From: Puniceicoccaceae bacterium
GTDB taxonomy: Bacteria > Verrucomicrobiota > Verrucomicrobiia > Opitutales > Coraliomargaritaceae
Assembly (NCBI GenBank): GCA_002729725.1
Contig: PBYS01000116.1
Span: forward strand, 1-64,000
Direction of reading: 5' to 3'
Length of the DNA stretch: 64,000 bases
The notes beneath the pieces were generated by a model, which did not search any database, had not been told where the DNA came from, and was given only the letters and a program-made list of their open reading frames with translations. The translations under genes and the position numbers were made by a program. Positions 8,624 to 17,331 of the stretch are shown one piece after another (positions within the stretch are counted from its first letter, which is position 1; each line of letters opens with the position of its first letter).

Positions 8624-8920
8624 TCACTTACGTTTTGTTCCGAAGACAGCATGTCGTCTATTGTGTCGGACTACTGTAATGCGGATATAATCCGGAAACA
8701 CGCGAAAAAGGATGTGATAGGGAAAACGTGTCAAATTCACCCTGCGCAAGCCGCTCGAATCAAAATGGTGGTGTTGTGGGTTTGAGGCTGCTGATTCCAA
8801 AGAGAGGTTCAGTTCCCTCCAAAAGGCTTCCTCCAGTTCTTGAGATATGCTGGCATAGTGCTCCAAATAATCGCGGACTTCATTCGGAACTTTCGGGTGG
8901 AACACTATTTCCTTCTTCAT
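8624..8920 (-). CDS. RelE/ParE-family toxin
   Basis: A 98-residue protein of RelE/ParE fold. Features are FHPKVPNEVRDYLEHY near the start, two helices, then the beta-sheet segment LRRVNLTRFPYHILFRV and the terminal strand IRITVVRHNRRHAVFG. This is the layout of the plasmid-stabilisation toxin family, acting on translation (RelE) or gyrase (ParE). Which target applies cannot be told from sequence alone. Its start overlaps the antitoxin stop by 4 nt (ATGA), so the two are co-translated with the antitoxin first. The length is normal and the frame appears intact. Confidence 0.8.
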   Translation of the reverse strand: MKKEIVFHPKVPNEVRDYLEHYASISQELEEAFWRELNLSLESAASNPQHHHFDSSGLRRVNLTRFPYHILFRVFPDYIRITVVRHNRRHAVFGTKRK

Positions 8921-9123
8921 CGCCCGACTGCTTGCCTGAATTCTGAATAGCTGATTGGGGGCGCTTTGCCTGAATCCATTTCATTTTCTCTTTTTACGAC
9001 TTCTTGGTCGTCCGGCCCTAGGGGTGCGTTCGGTAATGACGATAAAATGAAAGATGCCAGCCCAGAGCGCTCTTCTTCGCCGAGTGCTGTAATTTCTTTT
9101 TGAAGCTCCATTAAAGTGCGCAT
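8917..9123 (-). CDS. antitoxin of the addiction-module component type
   Basis: A 68-residue protein resembling the small antitoxins that precede RelE/ParE toxins (the addiction-module component family): helical LMELQKEITALGEEERSGLA, then a disordered acidic tail ending ISYSEFRQAVGR. It is expected to neutralise the toxin encoded immediately downstream. A conserved short N-terminal helix plus flexible tail is usual for the family. The gene order antitoxin-toxin and the 4-nt overlap support the pairing. Confidence 0.75.
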   Translation of the reverse strand: MRTLMELQKEITALGEEERSGLASFILSSLPNAPLGPDDQEVVKRENEMDSGKAPPISYSEFRQAVGR

Positions 9124-9177
9124 ATTGGGGAGAATAAGCTCAATTTAGAAGCGGTCAATTCTCTTTCACAGATCGTG

Positions 9178-9222
<45 letters not shown>

Positions 9223-9254
9223 GTGCGACTGGATCTACGCTTCATAGTGCAAAT

Positions 9255-9518
9255 TCAGGCTAGATTCGCCCGTGGCGATTGGTTCCGTTTTCTCTCAGGT
9301 CGACGGACGAAAAAGTAAATCAATGCTCCTATCCAATTCGTGAGAATAATGACTAGGGTCCAAAGGATTTTATCATTCCCTTTAGAATCTTCGTTTTTTA
9401 AGCAGTCGACCAGCATCCACAGCCAGAACGCTAGAGCACATAGCCCAAACACCATGAAAGTTAACATTAAGATGATGTTAAAAACCATTACTCCTCCGGC
9501 AACTTCTTGAATTTCCAT
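9255..9518 (-). CDS. small membrane protein, PLDc_N type
   Basis: An 87-residue protein with two membrane helices (about residues 10-36 and 48-68). The motif WLWMLVDCLKNE followed by KILWTLVIILTNWIGALIYFF is the hallmark of the PLDc_N domain (phospholipase D/nuclease N-terminal). In that family the short stand-alone proteins lack a phospholipase domain and have no known enzyme activity. The C-terminal Arg/Lys-rich tail is probably cytoplasmic. It stands alone between the TA pair and nrdG. Confidence 0.8.
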   Translation of the reverse strand: MEIQEVAGGVMVFNIILMLTFMVFGLCALAFWLWMLVDCLKNEDSKGNDKILWTLVIILTNWIGALIYFFVRRPERKRNQSPRANLA

Positions 9519-9751
9519 TTTTAATTATTCTTTCTGTAGATCAGTATTATAGTACCTCGTGGCCAATCATTTAGCTTTGGGGTAGACACTAAGATGAATG
9601 CTTGCTTAAGCACTTGATGCAATATGTTTTAAGTATCGTTTGCTATCTATTAGATGAGTTATTGCTTGATGGCTCCATTGCCCCTGGATCAGCTTGAAGC
9701 TTAATTCAGAGGTCAGAAAACAGAAGGTTGAACCCAAACGATGCGAACGCG

Positions 9752-10228
9752 TCATCTGGGCTGAAGCTCTAGAATCCGTTGATTGGCGGAGCCGCGGAAG
9801 CGGAGACTGGGATCGGCTTGTGACTGGATGAAGGGGCCGTCGATGAGGACGTCGACGTAGTCGAGCACGGCTTTTTGCGCAGGCGTGAGGTCTTCCAGCA
9901 AATAACCGGTCCATAGCCAGATATTTTTGTCGGGGCACTCGGTTTTGACGCGCTGCACCAGCTGCAGTATGTCGGCGCAATTGCCATGAAAGAGCGGGTC
10001 ACCACCGGTCAGGGAGAGGCCATGGCGTGGGATGCGGCTGTCTTTGAGGTCGGCTAGGATGCGCTGGATGAGCGCCTCGGTGACTGGGTGCCCGGACTCG
10101 GGCGACCAAGTGGACGCGTTGTAGCAGCCGGGGCAACGATGCTCGCAGCCTGAAACAAACAGAGTGCAGCGGTTGCCGGGCCCGTTGATGACGTCGAGCT
10201 CGATGTAGCGGTGGTAGTTCATTTCCAA
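9752..10228 (-). CDS. nrdG: anaerobic ribonucleotide reductase activating protein (radical SAM)
   Basis: Generates the glycyl radical on NrdD using S-adenosylmethionine and a 4Fe-4S cluster. The cluster motif CxxxCxxC is present as C28, C32 and C35 (GCEHRCPGCYN). SLTGGDPLFHG near 84-94 is the GGE-like SAM-binding segment of this family. At 158 residues it has the usual NrdG length. It starts one base after the nrdD stop, so the pair is an operon with nrdD upstream. Confidence 0.95.
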   Translation of the reverse strand: MEMNYHRYIELDVINGPGNRCTLFVSGCEHRCPGCYNASTWSPESGHPVTEALIQRILADLKDSRIPRHGLSLTGGDPLFHGNCADILQLVQRVKTECPDKNIWLWTGYLLEDLTPAQKAVLDYVDVLIDGPFIQSQADPSLRFRGSANQRILELQPR

Positions 10229-12406
10229 CTACAGGTGCTTGGTGCGGCGCTTGACTTCTTCCTGCTTGCCGGCGTTGAAGGGGCGGGCGTCGGGATTGCC
10301 GAGGTAGCCGCAGACGCGGCGGGTCACGGAGACACGGGCGGGATCGTTGTTGCCGCAACTGGGGCAAGTAAAGCCTTTGGCCGTGCATTTGAACTCGCCG
10401 GTAAAGCCGCAGTCGTAGCATTCGTCGATGGGTGTATTGGTGCCGTAGTAAGGCACACGGTCGTAGCTGTAGTCCCAAATCGACTCCAGCGCTTCGAGGT
10501 TGTGCTGCATGTTGGGGTATTCGCCGTAGCAGATGAAGCCCCCGTTGGCGACGGGCGGATAGGCATACTCGAAGTCGAGCTTGTCGTAGAGGTTGACCTG
10601 TTTCTCTACGTCGAGGTGGAAGCTGTTGGTGTAATAACCCTTGTCGTTGACGCCAGCGATTTGGCCAAACTTCTTGAGGTCCAGGCGGCAGAAGCGGTCG
10701 CATAGGTTTTCACTCGGAGTGCTGTAGAGGCTAAAGCCGTAGCCAGTCTCCTCCTTCCAGCGGTCGACGGCGGCACGCAGGGCTTTGACGATGGCCAGCG
10801 ATTTGCCGCGCAGCGCCTCGCTGTCGAAGACGTGGGTGTCGCTGCCATAGAGCGCATTAATGCACTCGTGCAGGCCGATATAGCCGAGGCTAATGGAGGC
10901 ACGGCCATTTTTAAAGAGCTCCGAAACCGGCTGCTCGGGCTTGAGCCGCACGCCGCACGCGCCCTCCATATAGAGGATCGGCGCCACGCGGGCAGGCACA
11001 TTCTGCAGGCGGGCGATACGGGTATCAAGCGCTTTGCGTGCGAGTTGCAGGCTTTGCTCTAGCATATCAAAGAAACGTGCCTCATCCCCCTGCGCTTCCA
11101 GCGCGATGCGGGGCAAGTTGAGGCTGACCACCCCGAGATTATTGCGGCCTTCGTGGATTTCTTTGCCCTCCGACTCATAGGCGCCCAGAAAACTGCGGCA
11201 GCCCATCGGGTATTTGAAGGAGCCAGTTACTTTGACCGTCTGATCGTAGTTTAGAATGTCCGGATACATGCGCTTGGACGCGCACTCGAGGGCCAGTTGC
11301 TTGATATCGTAATTCGGATCGCCGGGCTTGCGGTTGAGCCCCGCTTTGACGCCAAAGACCAGCTTGGGAAAGACAGGGGTCTTCCCCTGCTTGCCCAGCC
11401 CGCGGATACGATTACGCAGGATAGACTGCTGGATCAGGCGCGCCTCCCAGCTCTCACCAAGGCCGAAGCCGAGGGTGACGAATGGCGTCTGCCCGTTGGA
11501 AGTGTGCAAGGTGTTGACCTCGTACTCGAGTGATTGAAAAGCATCGTAGCACTCCTTCTCGGTGAGCGCTTGGGCGTAGGCCTCGGGGTCGCCGACCTGC
11601 CATTGCCGGGCAGTCTCCAGGTGTTTGCCATAGCTAATCGTGACATAGGGCGCCAGCACCTCGTCGATGCGGTTGATGGTGGTGCCGCCATAGATGTGGC
11701 TGGCGACTTGGGCGATGATCTGCGCTGTCACCGCGGTGGCGGTCGCGATCGAGCGCGGCGGCTCGATCTCCGCGTTGCCCATTTTGAAACCACGCGTGAG
11801 CATCTCTTCCATGTCGACCAGCATGCAGTTAAACATCGGGAAGAAGGGCGCGTAATCCAGATCGTGATAGTGGAGATCGCCTGATTCGTGGGCAGCAACG
11901 ACATCCTTGGGCAGCAGGTATTGCTTGGCGTAGTGCTTGGCCACAATACCGGCCAACAAATCGCGCTGGGTCGGAATCACCCGCGCATCTTTATTCGCAT
12001 TTTCATTGAGCAGTTCCGCATTGCTCTGCTCGACCAGGCCGTGGATCTCCTGGTTCAGCTTGCTGACACGCTCGCGAGCCACGTCGCGGTCGTGGCGATA
12101 CTCGATGTAGGCACGCGCAATCTCCTTGTGCGGCCCCGCCATCAGCTCGTGCTCCACCAAACTCTGGATTTCCGTCACACAGGTCTCTTTTTGCCCCAGG
12201 AATTTAGCCGTCACCAAGGCAGTCACTTGGCCCGCATAGGCGAAGTCGTCGATACCCGCCGCATGGCCCGCCTTGTAGATGGCCTGAGCGATGCGTTCGA
12301 GTGAAAATGGGATAAAACTGCCATCCCGTTTACGCACAAGGGGATAAGGAAGTGATTGCGGAGTTTCAAATAAAGTTGCCTGAATTACACTAGATGTCGT
12401 AGCCAT
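10229..12406 (-). CDS. nrdD: anaerobic ribonucleoside-triphosphate reductase
   Basis: Class III reductase making dNTPs without oxygen. The 725-residue chain starts with an ATP-cone-like region (VRKRDGSFIPFSLERI). The C-terminus carries a zinc site (C663, C666, C681, C684) and the glycyl-radical motif RRVCGYLGNP with Gly700. It is followed directly by nrdG. The chosen ATG at 12406 gives a full-length product, but it lies just inside the candidate NrdR operator, so a start further downstream (for example the GTG at the VRKRDG position) cannot be excluded. Its presence implies a lifestyle that includes anoxic periods. Confidence 0.95.
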   Translation of the reverse strand: MATTSSVIQATLFETPQSLPYPLVRKRDGSFIPFSLERIAQAIYKAGHAAGIDDFAYAGQVTALVTAKFLGQKETCVTEIQSLVEHELMAGPHKEIARAYIEYRHDRDVARERVSKLNQEIHGLVEQSNAELLNENANKDARVIPTQRDLLAGIVAKHYAKQYLLPKDVVAAHESGDLHYHDLDYAPFFPMFNCMLVDMEEMLTRGFKMGNAEIEPPRSIATATAVTAQIIAQVASHIYGGTTINRIDEVLAPYVTISYGKHLETARQWQVGDPEAYAQALTEKECYDAFQSLEYEVNTLHTSNGQTPFVTLGFGLGESWEARLIQQSILRNRIRGLGKQGKTPVFPKLVFGVKAGLNRKPGDPNYDIKQLALECASKRMYPDILNYDQTVKVTGSFKYPMGCRSFLGAYESEGKEIHEGRNNLGVVSLNLPRIALEAQGDEARFFDMLEQSLQLARKALDTRIARLQNVPARVAPILYMEGACGVRLKPEQPVSELFKNGRASISLGYIGLHECINALYGSDTHVFDSEALRGKSLAIVKALRAAVDRWKEETGYGFSLYSTPSENLCDRFCRLDLKKFGQIAGVNDKGYYTNSFHLDVEKQVNLYDKLDFEYAYPPVANGGFICYGEYPNMQHNLEALESIWDYSYDRVPYYGTNTPIDECYDCGFTGEFKCTAKGFTCPSCGNNDPARVSVTRRVCGYLGNPDARPFNAGKQEEVKRRTKHL

Positions 12407-12434
12407 GCCACAATGGATGCCCTACATCTAGTGC
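12387..12434 (-). promoter_or_regulatory. candidate pair of NrdR boxes at the nrdDG start
   Basis: ACACTAGATGTCGTAG at 12387-12402 and, on the opposite strand, GCACTAGATGTAGGGC (12419-12434) each match about 11 of 16 positions of the NrdR consensus ACACWATATATWGTGT. They are separated by 16 bp, the spacing usual for NrdR box pairs. NrdR is the universal repressor of ribonucleotide reductase operons. The first box overlaps the first codons of nrdD, which is unusual. Confidence 0.5.
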
Positions 12435-12548
12435 TCGTTAAAGTTCAATTTGCCTCCACAACATGAGTATAAGCGAACGAAACAGGCTCAAAAAGCAGCG
12501 TTGATGCGCCGCCGCCTATTTCATTCTTAGGCAAGCATTCCCTCGCGA

Positions 12549-13084
12549 TTAGCTATTCAAAAGAATGCCCGCGCCTCCTTGCGAATCGCCGGTGTTGAGG
12601 ATGATCTTACCGTCGCTTTTCAGTGTCGCTTGCAGATCCAGTAAATCGAATAGGACAGCAGCAACATCCTCGTTTTCACGGATCTCGGAAAGCGCCTCAC
12701 CCACAATTTTAGGACGAACGGCTTCAGCTTGGCCCAGCCGACGGGAGGCTTCTTTCTCGGCATTGGAACTGATAATGGCGACCCGATTCTCCCCGTCCTG
12801 CCGCATCGAGGCAGTCACTTGCCGCAGGCGGTTCACCACCTTACGCTCAATTTCTTTGATCATGCCCGCATCGCGGAAAGCAACTTTGCGGATATAGGTC
12901 GAGCCCAGAGTGAAGCCCCACTGCTCACTTTACCAAAGAGCGTGTAGACCAACACTGTCCGCTCCGGAATCACACGCCAAAGTTGAGCCGATCGCCCTAT
13001 GTTATAAATAATAGGAATCGCGACTAAAGTGATGACAGCGCCCAAGATCAGAGAGACTCTCCCTACAATAAAAGTCACGAGCAT
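12549..13084 (-). pseudogene. SPFH/band-7 (HflC-like) protein, frameshifted and shortened
   Basis: The 5' frame (from 13084) encodes an N-terminal membrane helix and reads up to RTVLVYTLFGKV. The homology then continues in another frame as EQWGFTLGSTYIRKVAF into the downstream frame (ending at 12549), which has the SPFH C-terminal look: VNRLRQVTASMRQDGENRV, AEKEASRRLGQAEA and a final LDLQATLKSDGKIIL. A one-base loss near 12935 explains the split. Even joined, only about 178 residues remain of the usual 280-330, so part of the SPFH core is also missing. Confidence 0.65.
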
Positions 13085-13182
13085 AACGTTTTATTATGAG
13101 CGTTTATGCTCCACACAAAAGATGTGAACATAATTACACTTAAATATTGTCATTGATCCGCCTTCGCTCTCATTCTTAAAGC

Positions 13183-14421
13183 ATGGGACTCCGCTATTTA
13201 TTCATCGATTTCGACAGTTTTTTTGCTTCGGTGGAGCAACAATTACAGCCAGAGCTACGCGGCAAGCCCGTGGGCGTGGTGCCTTCGCTCAACGTGGCGA
13301 CGACCTGCTGCATCGCGGCCAGCTACGAGGCCAAAGCCTTTGGTGTAAAAACCGGCACGGGGGTGCGCGAGGCGCGTGCGCTGTGTCCGGACATCGTCTT
13401 CGTCGAGGCGGGGCACTCCAACTACATTCAGGTGCACGAACAAATCAAGCAGCTCATCCATCAAATCATCTACGTCGACGCGGTGCTCTCGATCGACGAA
13501 ATGTATGGCCGTCTACCGCCACATTGGCAGCCGTTGGCAGTGGCGCGGGGCAAAGCCATGGAGATCAAGACCGCGCTCGCCGCAGAAATCGGCCCATACA
13601 TTCGCGCCTCAATCGGACTGGCCCCGAATCGCTTTCTAGCCAAGCTGGCCAGCAAGCTGGAAAAACCCGATGGGCTGACCACGCTGGACTTCGACGAGCT
13701 TCCCGAGAAACTGTATCGCTTCGACTTGAGCGACATCACCGGGATCGGGCGTCGCATCGAGCGGCGGCTCCACACCGCCCGCATCATGGACATGCAGGCC
13801 CTGTGCGCAGCCAGTCGGCGTAAGCTGCACCGCATCTGGGGCGGGATCGAAGGCGACCGCATGTGGTATGCGCTGCGCGGTGTGGAAGTGCCCACGGTGG
13901 AGACACAGCGCAGCAGCATCGGGCACTCGCACGTCTTGCCACCCAAGCTACGCAGCTTGCACGGGGCCCATGCCACGCTGCACCGCATGCTGCAAAAGGC
14001 CTGCCTGCGGCTGCGGGCGATGGACTACTTTACCGGGCACCTAGAACTCGGCGTGAAGTTCGGCTTCGACCTGCGCTGGGGCGCGGGAACGCACTGCTTC
14101 CCCACTCAAGACAACGTGGTGCTGGGCAAATTGCTGAACGAACTCTGGGCGCAGCACCCTGGCGACCTACCCGAGCCGACCAAAGTCAGCGTGACGCTCA
14201 CGCGGCTGGAGCCGCTAGCCGCGCACACGCCCTCGCTCTTCGCCGAAGACAACCAACCGCGCCGCATGCAGCTGCAACACGCCATGGACAAAGTAAACAA
14301 GCGCTTCGGCGGCCGCACCCTCTACTACGCCGACGCCATGGAAGCGCAAAAGTCCAGCGAAGCCGCTCCCATGCGAATTTCGTTCAACCACATTCCCGAT
14401 CTGGAGCTAGAGCGCGGCTAG
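13183..14421 (+). CDS. dinB: Y-family (DinB-type) translesion DNA polymerase
   Basis: Error-prone polymerase that bypasses lesions. Catalytic motifs are FIDFDSFFASVEQQL (Asp9) and SIDEMYG (Asp106-Glu107). These are followed by the helix-hairpin-helix segment ITGIGRRIERRL and a little-finger domain starting near KLRSLHGAH. At 412 residues it is full length. The start ATG at 13183 is directly followed by GLRYLFIDFD. The last 48 codons are repeated at 15921 beyond one extra gene, so the gene's 3' end is duplicated. No lexA-like or ImuA/DnaE2 partner is adjacent. Confidence 0.85.
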   Translation: MGLRYLFIDFDSFFASVEQQLQPELRGKPVGVVPSLNVATTCCIAASYEAKAFGVKTGTGVREARALCPDIVFVEAGHSNYIQVHEQIKQLIHQIIYVDAVLSIDEMYGRLPPHWQPLAVARGKAMEIKTALAAEIGPYIRASIGLAPNRFLAKLASKLEKPDGLTTLDFDELPEKLYRFDLSDITGIGRRIERRLHTARIMDMQALCAASRRKLHRIWGGIEGDRMWYALRGVEVPTVETQRSSIGHSHVLPPKLRSLHGAHATLHRMLQKACLRLRAMDYFTGHLELGVKFGFDLRWGAGTHCFPTQDNVVLGKLLNELWAQHPGDLPEPTKVSVTLTRLEPLAAHTPSLFAEDNQPRRMQLQHAMDKVNKRFGGRTLYYADAMEAQKSSEAAPMRISFNHIPDLELERG

Positions 14422-14557
14422 AACCAAGAAAAAGACAAATGAAACCGTTACTGACGACTAAACCTGCCCAACCTCTAGAGCAGTCGCGGCGTCACAGCTA
14501 AAGGTCGTTCAGTATTTTGTAGACTCGGGACTCGTAAACATTTGGAGTATTTAGAAC

Positions 14558-15787
14558 ATGGCATGGCGCATTGCAGACTACATCGAACGGGGCGAAATTG
14601 ATAACCGGACAAAGGGCCAGGTGGTTGGGCAACTTTGGCTGAACGGGATCGAGGAGCCGATCATCTTGGAGCTAACGGGCAACCCCTATCGCGACCTCGC
14701 GGGGCAGCGGCTGCGTTTCAAAAATCCAAAGCCCAAGCCCATGCCCGAAGACCTCCGCGATTTCGCTCGAGAGCAGACGGGCGTCGTGGGCGACATCACT
14801 GCCGCGCGCAAGGTCAAGATTCTCGAAATAGAAGACGACGAGCTTGAGCACGACTACACGAATAAAATCCCCATGCCCTATCATTGGGGCAACTGCCTCT
14901 ACCTGGAGTGGCACAGTGTCCGTAATGGGCGCGTCGTGATCGAAGCTGCCGACTACGAACTTGTGGTCGAACCGGAGGCCGCCTGGCAAATGTCCGAAGC
15001 AGAAGAAGCCGATCAACTCCAAGCCAATGCCCGGGCCATGATCCATTTCATGGATCAGTTGGTTGAAGCCGCCGACCCTGAGGATGACGACGAGGACAGC
15101 CCTCAAAGCGAAATCGAAGCCAAGGCCGACGCCGACACTGCCCGCTCGGATCTGCTCAATGACCGGGTCATCGAACGCCTGAAACAAGACGAGAACGCCA
15201 ACGCGGAGGACTACTTCCGCATTCTGGAAGAAGAGCGTGAGCGCATGCGCCTCGAGCGCGGCGAGTTCGAGCTCGACCCCTTCAAGCAGAAGAATGCAGC
15301 CGAACAAGACGCCGTCATCGATGCCCAGAATGCTGATTTTGAAGAAGCCATGGCCAAAGAAGGCGAGCCGCCCGAAATGGAGCCCGACCCACTTTACGAG
15401 CAATGCCGCGAGCTAGGTGAACGCATCCAAGAAGATATCGAACATAACGACTGGCTCCCCGAAGGAGCCCAGGAAGAGCATCCACTCAATGCGCTCCGAC
15501 ACGGTACTTGGTTCGCCTCTGCAAAACTAGCGGGAGCCCTCAATGGACGAGTGGACGAGTGGCCACCTCATCCACTCTTTGCCGGCGACTGCCTCGTTCG
15601 CCTAAAAAAGGCGCGCGGCTACTTGAAAGACGCCCTCGCAGCGCTCGACGCGGTCGAGGGCGAGAAGTTGACCGGTCCCGATTGGACGCCCCCGATCCGG
15701 GAGGAACTCCAATATGTGCTCCACGAAGTCAAGGGCTTCATCAACGAAGTTCGCGACGTCCTGCGATGGGAAGAAGGCAAGCAATGA
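14558..15787 (+). CDS. unknown acidic cytoplasmic protein, between two copies of the dinB 3' end
   Basis: A 409-residue protein without a signal peptide or membrane helices. The N-terminal 150 residues look like a compact beta-rich domain (VVGQLWLNGIEEPIILELTG and PYHWGNCLYLEWHSVRNG). Residues 150-270 are very rich in Glu/Asp and probably helical, including the stretch PEDDDEDSP. The last 80 residues (PHPLFAGDCLVRLKKARGYL and onwards) are helical and look like a separate small domain. I do not recognise the family. A plausible Shine-Dalgarno is the GGAG about 17 nt upstream. The gene lies between dinB and a second dinB tail, so it may have come in as cargo. Confidence 0.6.
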   Translation: MAWRIADYIERGEIDNRTKGQVVGQLWLNGIEEPIILELTGNPYRDLAGQRLRFKNPKPKPMPEDLRDFAREQTGVVGDITAARKVKILEIEDDELEHDYTNKIPMPYHWGNCLYLEWHSVRNGRVVIEAADYELVVEPEAAWQMSEAEEADQLQANARAMIHFMDQLVEAADPEDDDEDSPQSEIEAKADADTARSDLLNDRVIERLKQDENANAEDYFRILEEERERMRLERGEFELDPFKQKNAAEQDAVIDAQNADFEEAMAKEGEPPEMEPDPLYEQCRELGERIQEDIEHNDWLPEGAQEEHPLNALRHGTWFASAKLAGALNGRVDEWPPHPLFAGDCLVRLKKARGYLKDALAALDAVEGEKLTGPDWTPPIREELQYVLHEVKGFINEVRDVLRWEEGKQ

Positions 15788-15920
15788 GGGCCTAAGATGG
15801 TCCCTGCTCCCGACCAGGAAGGCATCCGGTGACATTCATAAAAATATAGATCGGCCCATGCGGGGCGATTCCGCCCCAAATGATTGCGATGGCTTACGAC
15901 TCTCCCGCGAGAGCGAAGGG

Positions 15921-16084
15921 TGCAACACGCCATGGACAAAGTAAACAAGCGCTTCGGCGGCCGCACCCTCTACTACGCCGACGCCATGGAGGCGCAAAAG
16001 TCCAGCGAAGCCGCCCCGATGCGCATCGCCTTTGGCCACATCCCTGACCTGGAGCTGGAGCCTGGGTGGGATTATATAAGTTAA
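15921..16084 (+). pseudogene. second copy of the dinB 3' end
   Basis: Aligns gap-free to 14273-14418 with an offset of 1648 bp. The first 70 nt are identical and later codons show about a dozen differences, mostly third positions. It translates as HAMDKVNKRFGGRTLYYADAM and onwards to HIPDLELEPGWDYIS, six residues longer than the intact gene. No polymerase domain remains. This is an allelic tail left behind by recombination or replacement of dinB. Confidence 0.85.
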
Positions 16085-16086
16085 CA

Positions 16087-16121
16087 AAAAAAGCGCCTCT
16101 CCGCGAGGAGAAGCGCTTTTC
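16087..16121. terminator. bidirectional intrinsic terminator
   Basis: AAGCGCCTCTCC (16091-16102), loop GCGA, then GGAGAAGCGCTT (16107-16118): a 12-bp stem with one mismatch, with an A-run before and T-run after. It separates the dinB remnant (plus strand) from the PiT-like gene (minus strand), which end towards each other. Confidence 0.8.
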
Positions 16122-16146
16122 GATTATAATGTATTAAAAACGAGGG

Positions 16147-17331
16147 CTACTCGCTGGGCGCAAGCACTTCAGGCAGTGGGCGATCTGTGACGGGGGCATT
16201 GACCTGTTCGACTTGCTCTGCAGTCACCGCCTCCGCATCGATACGCGCTTGCACGACCGGCTTGATAAAAGTCGGCAGGAAGAGTGCCAGCATCACGGCC
16301 ACCGCAGAGCCGAGGAAGGCCTTACCCGCATCACGGAAGATCATGTTCGAGACCTTTTTCTTCTTACGCAGCTTCAGGCGTAGGGCGATCCCCACCTCAC
16401 GACCGGCCAACAGACCGAGAAAGACCCAAGTGGTGCTCATCGGCATCTGCTCGGGCCAAGGCACATCCATATCCATCGCCGCAAAGAGCTTAGGGATGTA
16501 GTCGACCTTAAAGAAAAGAAGCACCATCCCGTAGAGTAGATCGATAAAAGTCGCCGAGCGCACATCGATGGTATTGGTCTTAGTGGTGACCACGCGCTGA
16601 ATCGCCCCGCCTTTTTCACGGAATAGATAGCCCTGCAAGAGCACCATGCCGCCAAGCGCACAAACCAAGCCTACCAGCGAGAGCTCACGCGGCAAATAAA
16701 CAAAAATATTGGCCAAATCCTGGATCAGCCACATCGACCAAAGAAAGCCAGTCGAGCCCCATTGAAAGATCATCCAAAACGGGTGTAATTCATTGTGGGG
16801 CCCCTCGCCATCTCGCTCCGCGGCTACCTTGCGCTCCATCAGGTAAATGACCAACCAATACAGAGCCAGCCCCAACGCAAAGGCAATCGCATAGCCCACT
16901 AAGGACTTCTGCATCATCGAGTTAAACAGGTCGACCGCATCCTTCGGCGTCTTCCCCTGCTGCGCCGCGACCAGCCCCTTAAAGCCAGTCAAAACCAAGA
17001 GCGAAGTGCTCACCGGGATCCCCATCCGCGTCAGAATTACCAAACAAAGCGGCGGAATCACAAAGAGCCAGGTGATCGCTCCCCCGAAGGCCTCCGGGTG
17101 GGCGATATTCTTGCCCGCAGCCGCAAGCCGCCCAAATGCAGGATCCCCACCATTCACTATCCAGCCCCAACTCACAGTCACCACCATGATTCCGGAGATC
17201 CAGATCCATAGCGTCCACCAAGGGCGCTTGCTATTAGAAGACAAAAATGTCCCCAGAGTTTGGATCGAGTCATTTGCAACGATCGCGTACGCAGCGAGGG
17301 CAAAGCCCAGAATCATGAATATATCAGACAT
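16147..17331 (-). CDS. PiT-like inorganic phosphate permease
   Basis: A polytopic inner-membrane protein of 394 residues from the ATG at 17331 (the frame is open further upstream, but this start is followed by a hydrophobic helix). About ten membrane helices are visible. GFALAAYAIVANDSIQTLGT near residues 7-26 resembles the PiT signature (GANDVANSxGT), and a second PiT-like pattern is GMGIPVSTS-like at RMGIPVSTSLLVL. PiT carriers use H+ or Na+ to import phosphate with low affinity. The match is distant, so phosphate as substrate is an inference, helped by the phosphate genes further downstream. A half-site resembling the Pho motifs (17383-17401) precedes it, but the first half is missing. Confidence 0.6.
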   Translation of the reverse strand: MSDIFMILGFALAAYAIVANDSIQTLGTFLSSNSKRPWWTLWIWISGIMVVTVSWGWIVNGGDPAFGRLAAAGKNIAHPEAFGGAITWLFVIPPLCLVILTRMGIPVSTSLLVLTGFKGLVAAQQGKTPKDAVDLFNSMMQKSLVGYAIAFALGLALYWLVIYLMERKVAAERDGEGPHNELHPFWMIFQWGSTGFLWSMWLIQDLANIFVYLPRELSLVGLVCALGGMVLLQGYLFREKGGAIQRVVTTKTNTIDVRSATFIDLLYGMVLLFFKVDYIPKLFAAMDMDVPWPEQMPMSTTWVFLGLLAGREVGIALRLKLRKKKKVSNMIFRDAGKAFLGSAVAVMLALFLPTFIKPVVQARIDAEAVTAEQVEQVNAPVTDRPLPEVLAPSE

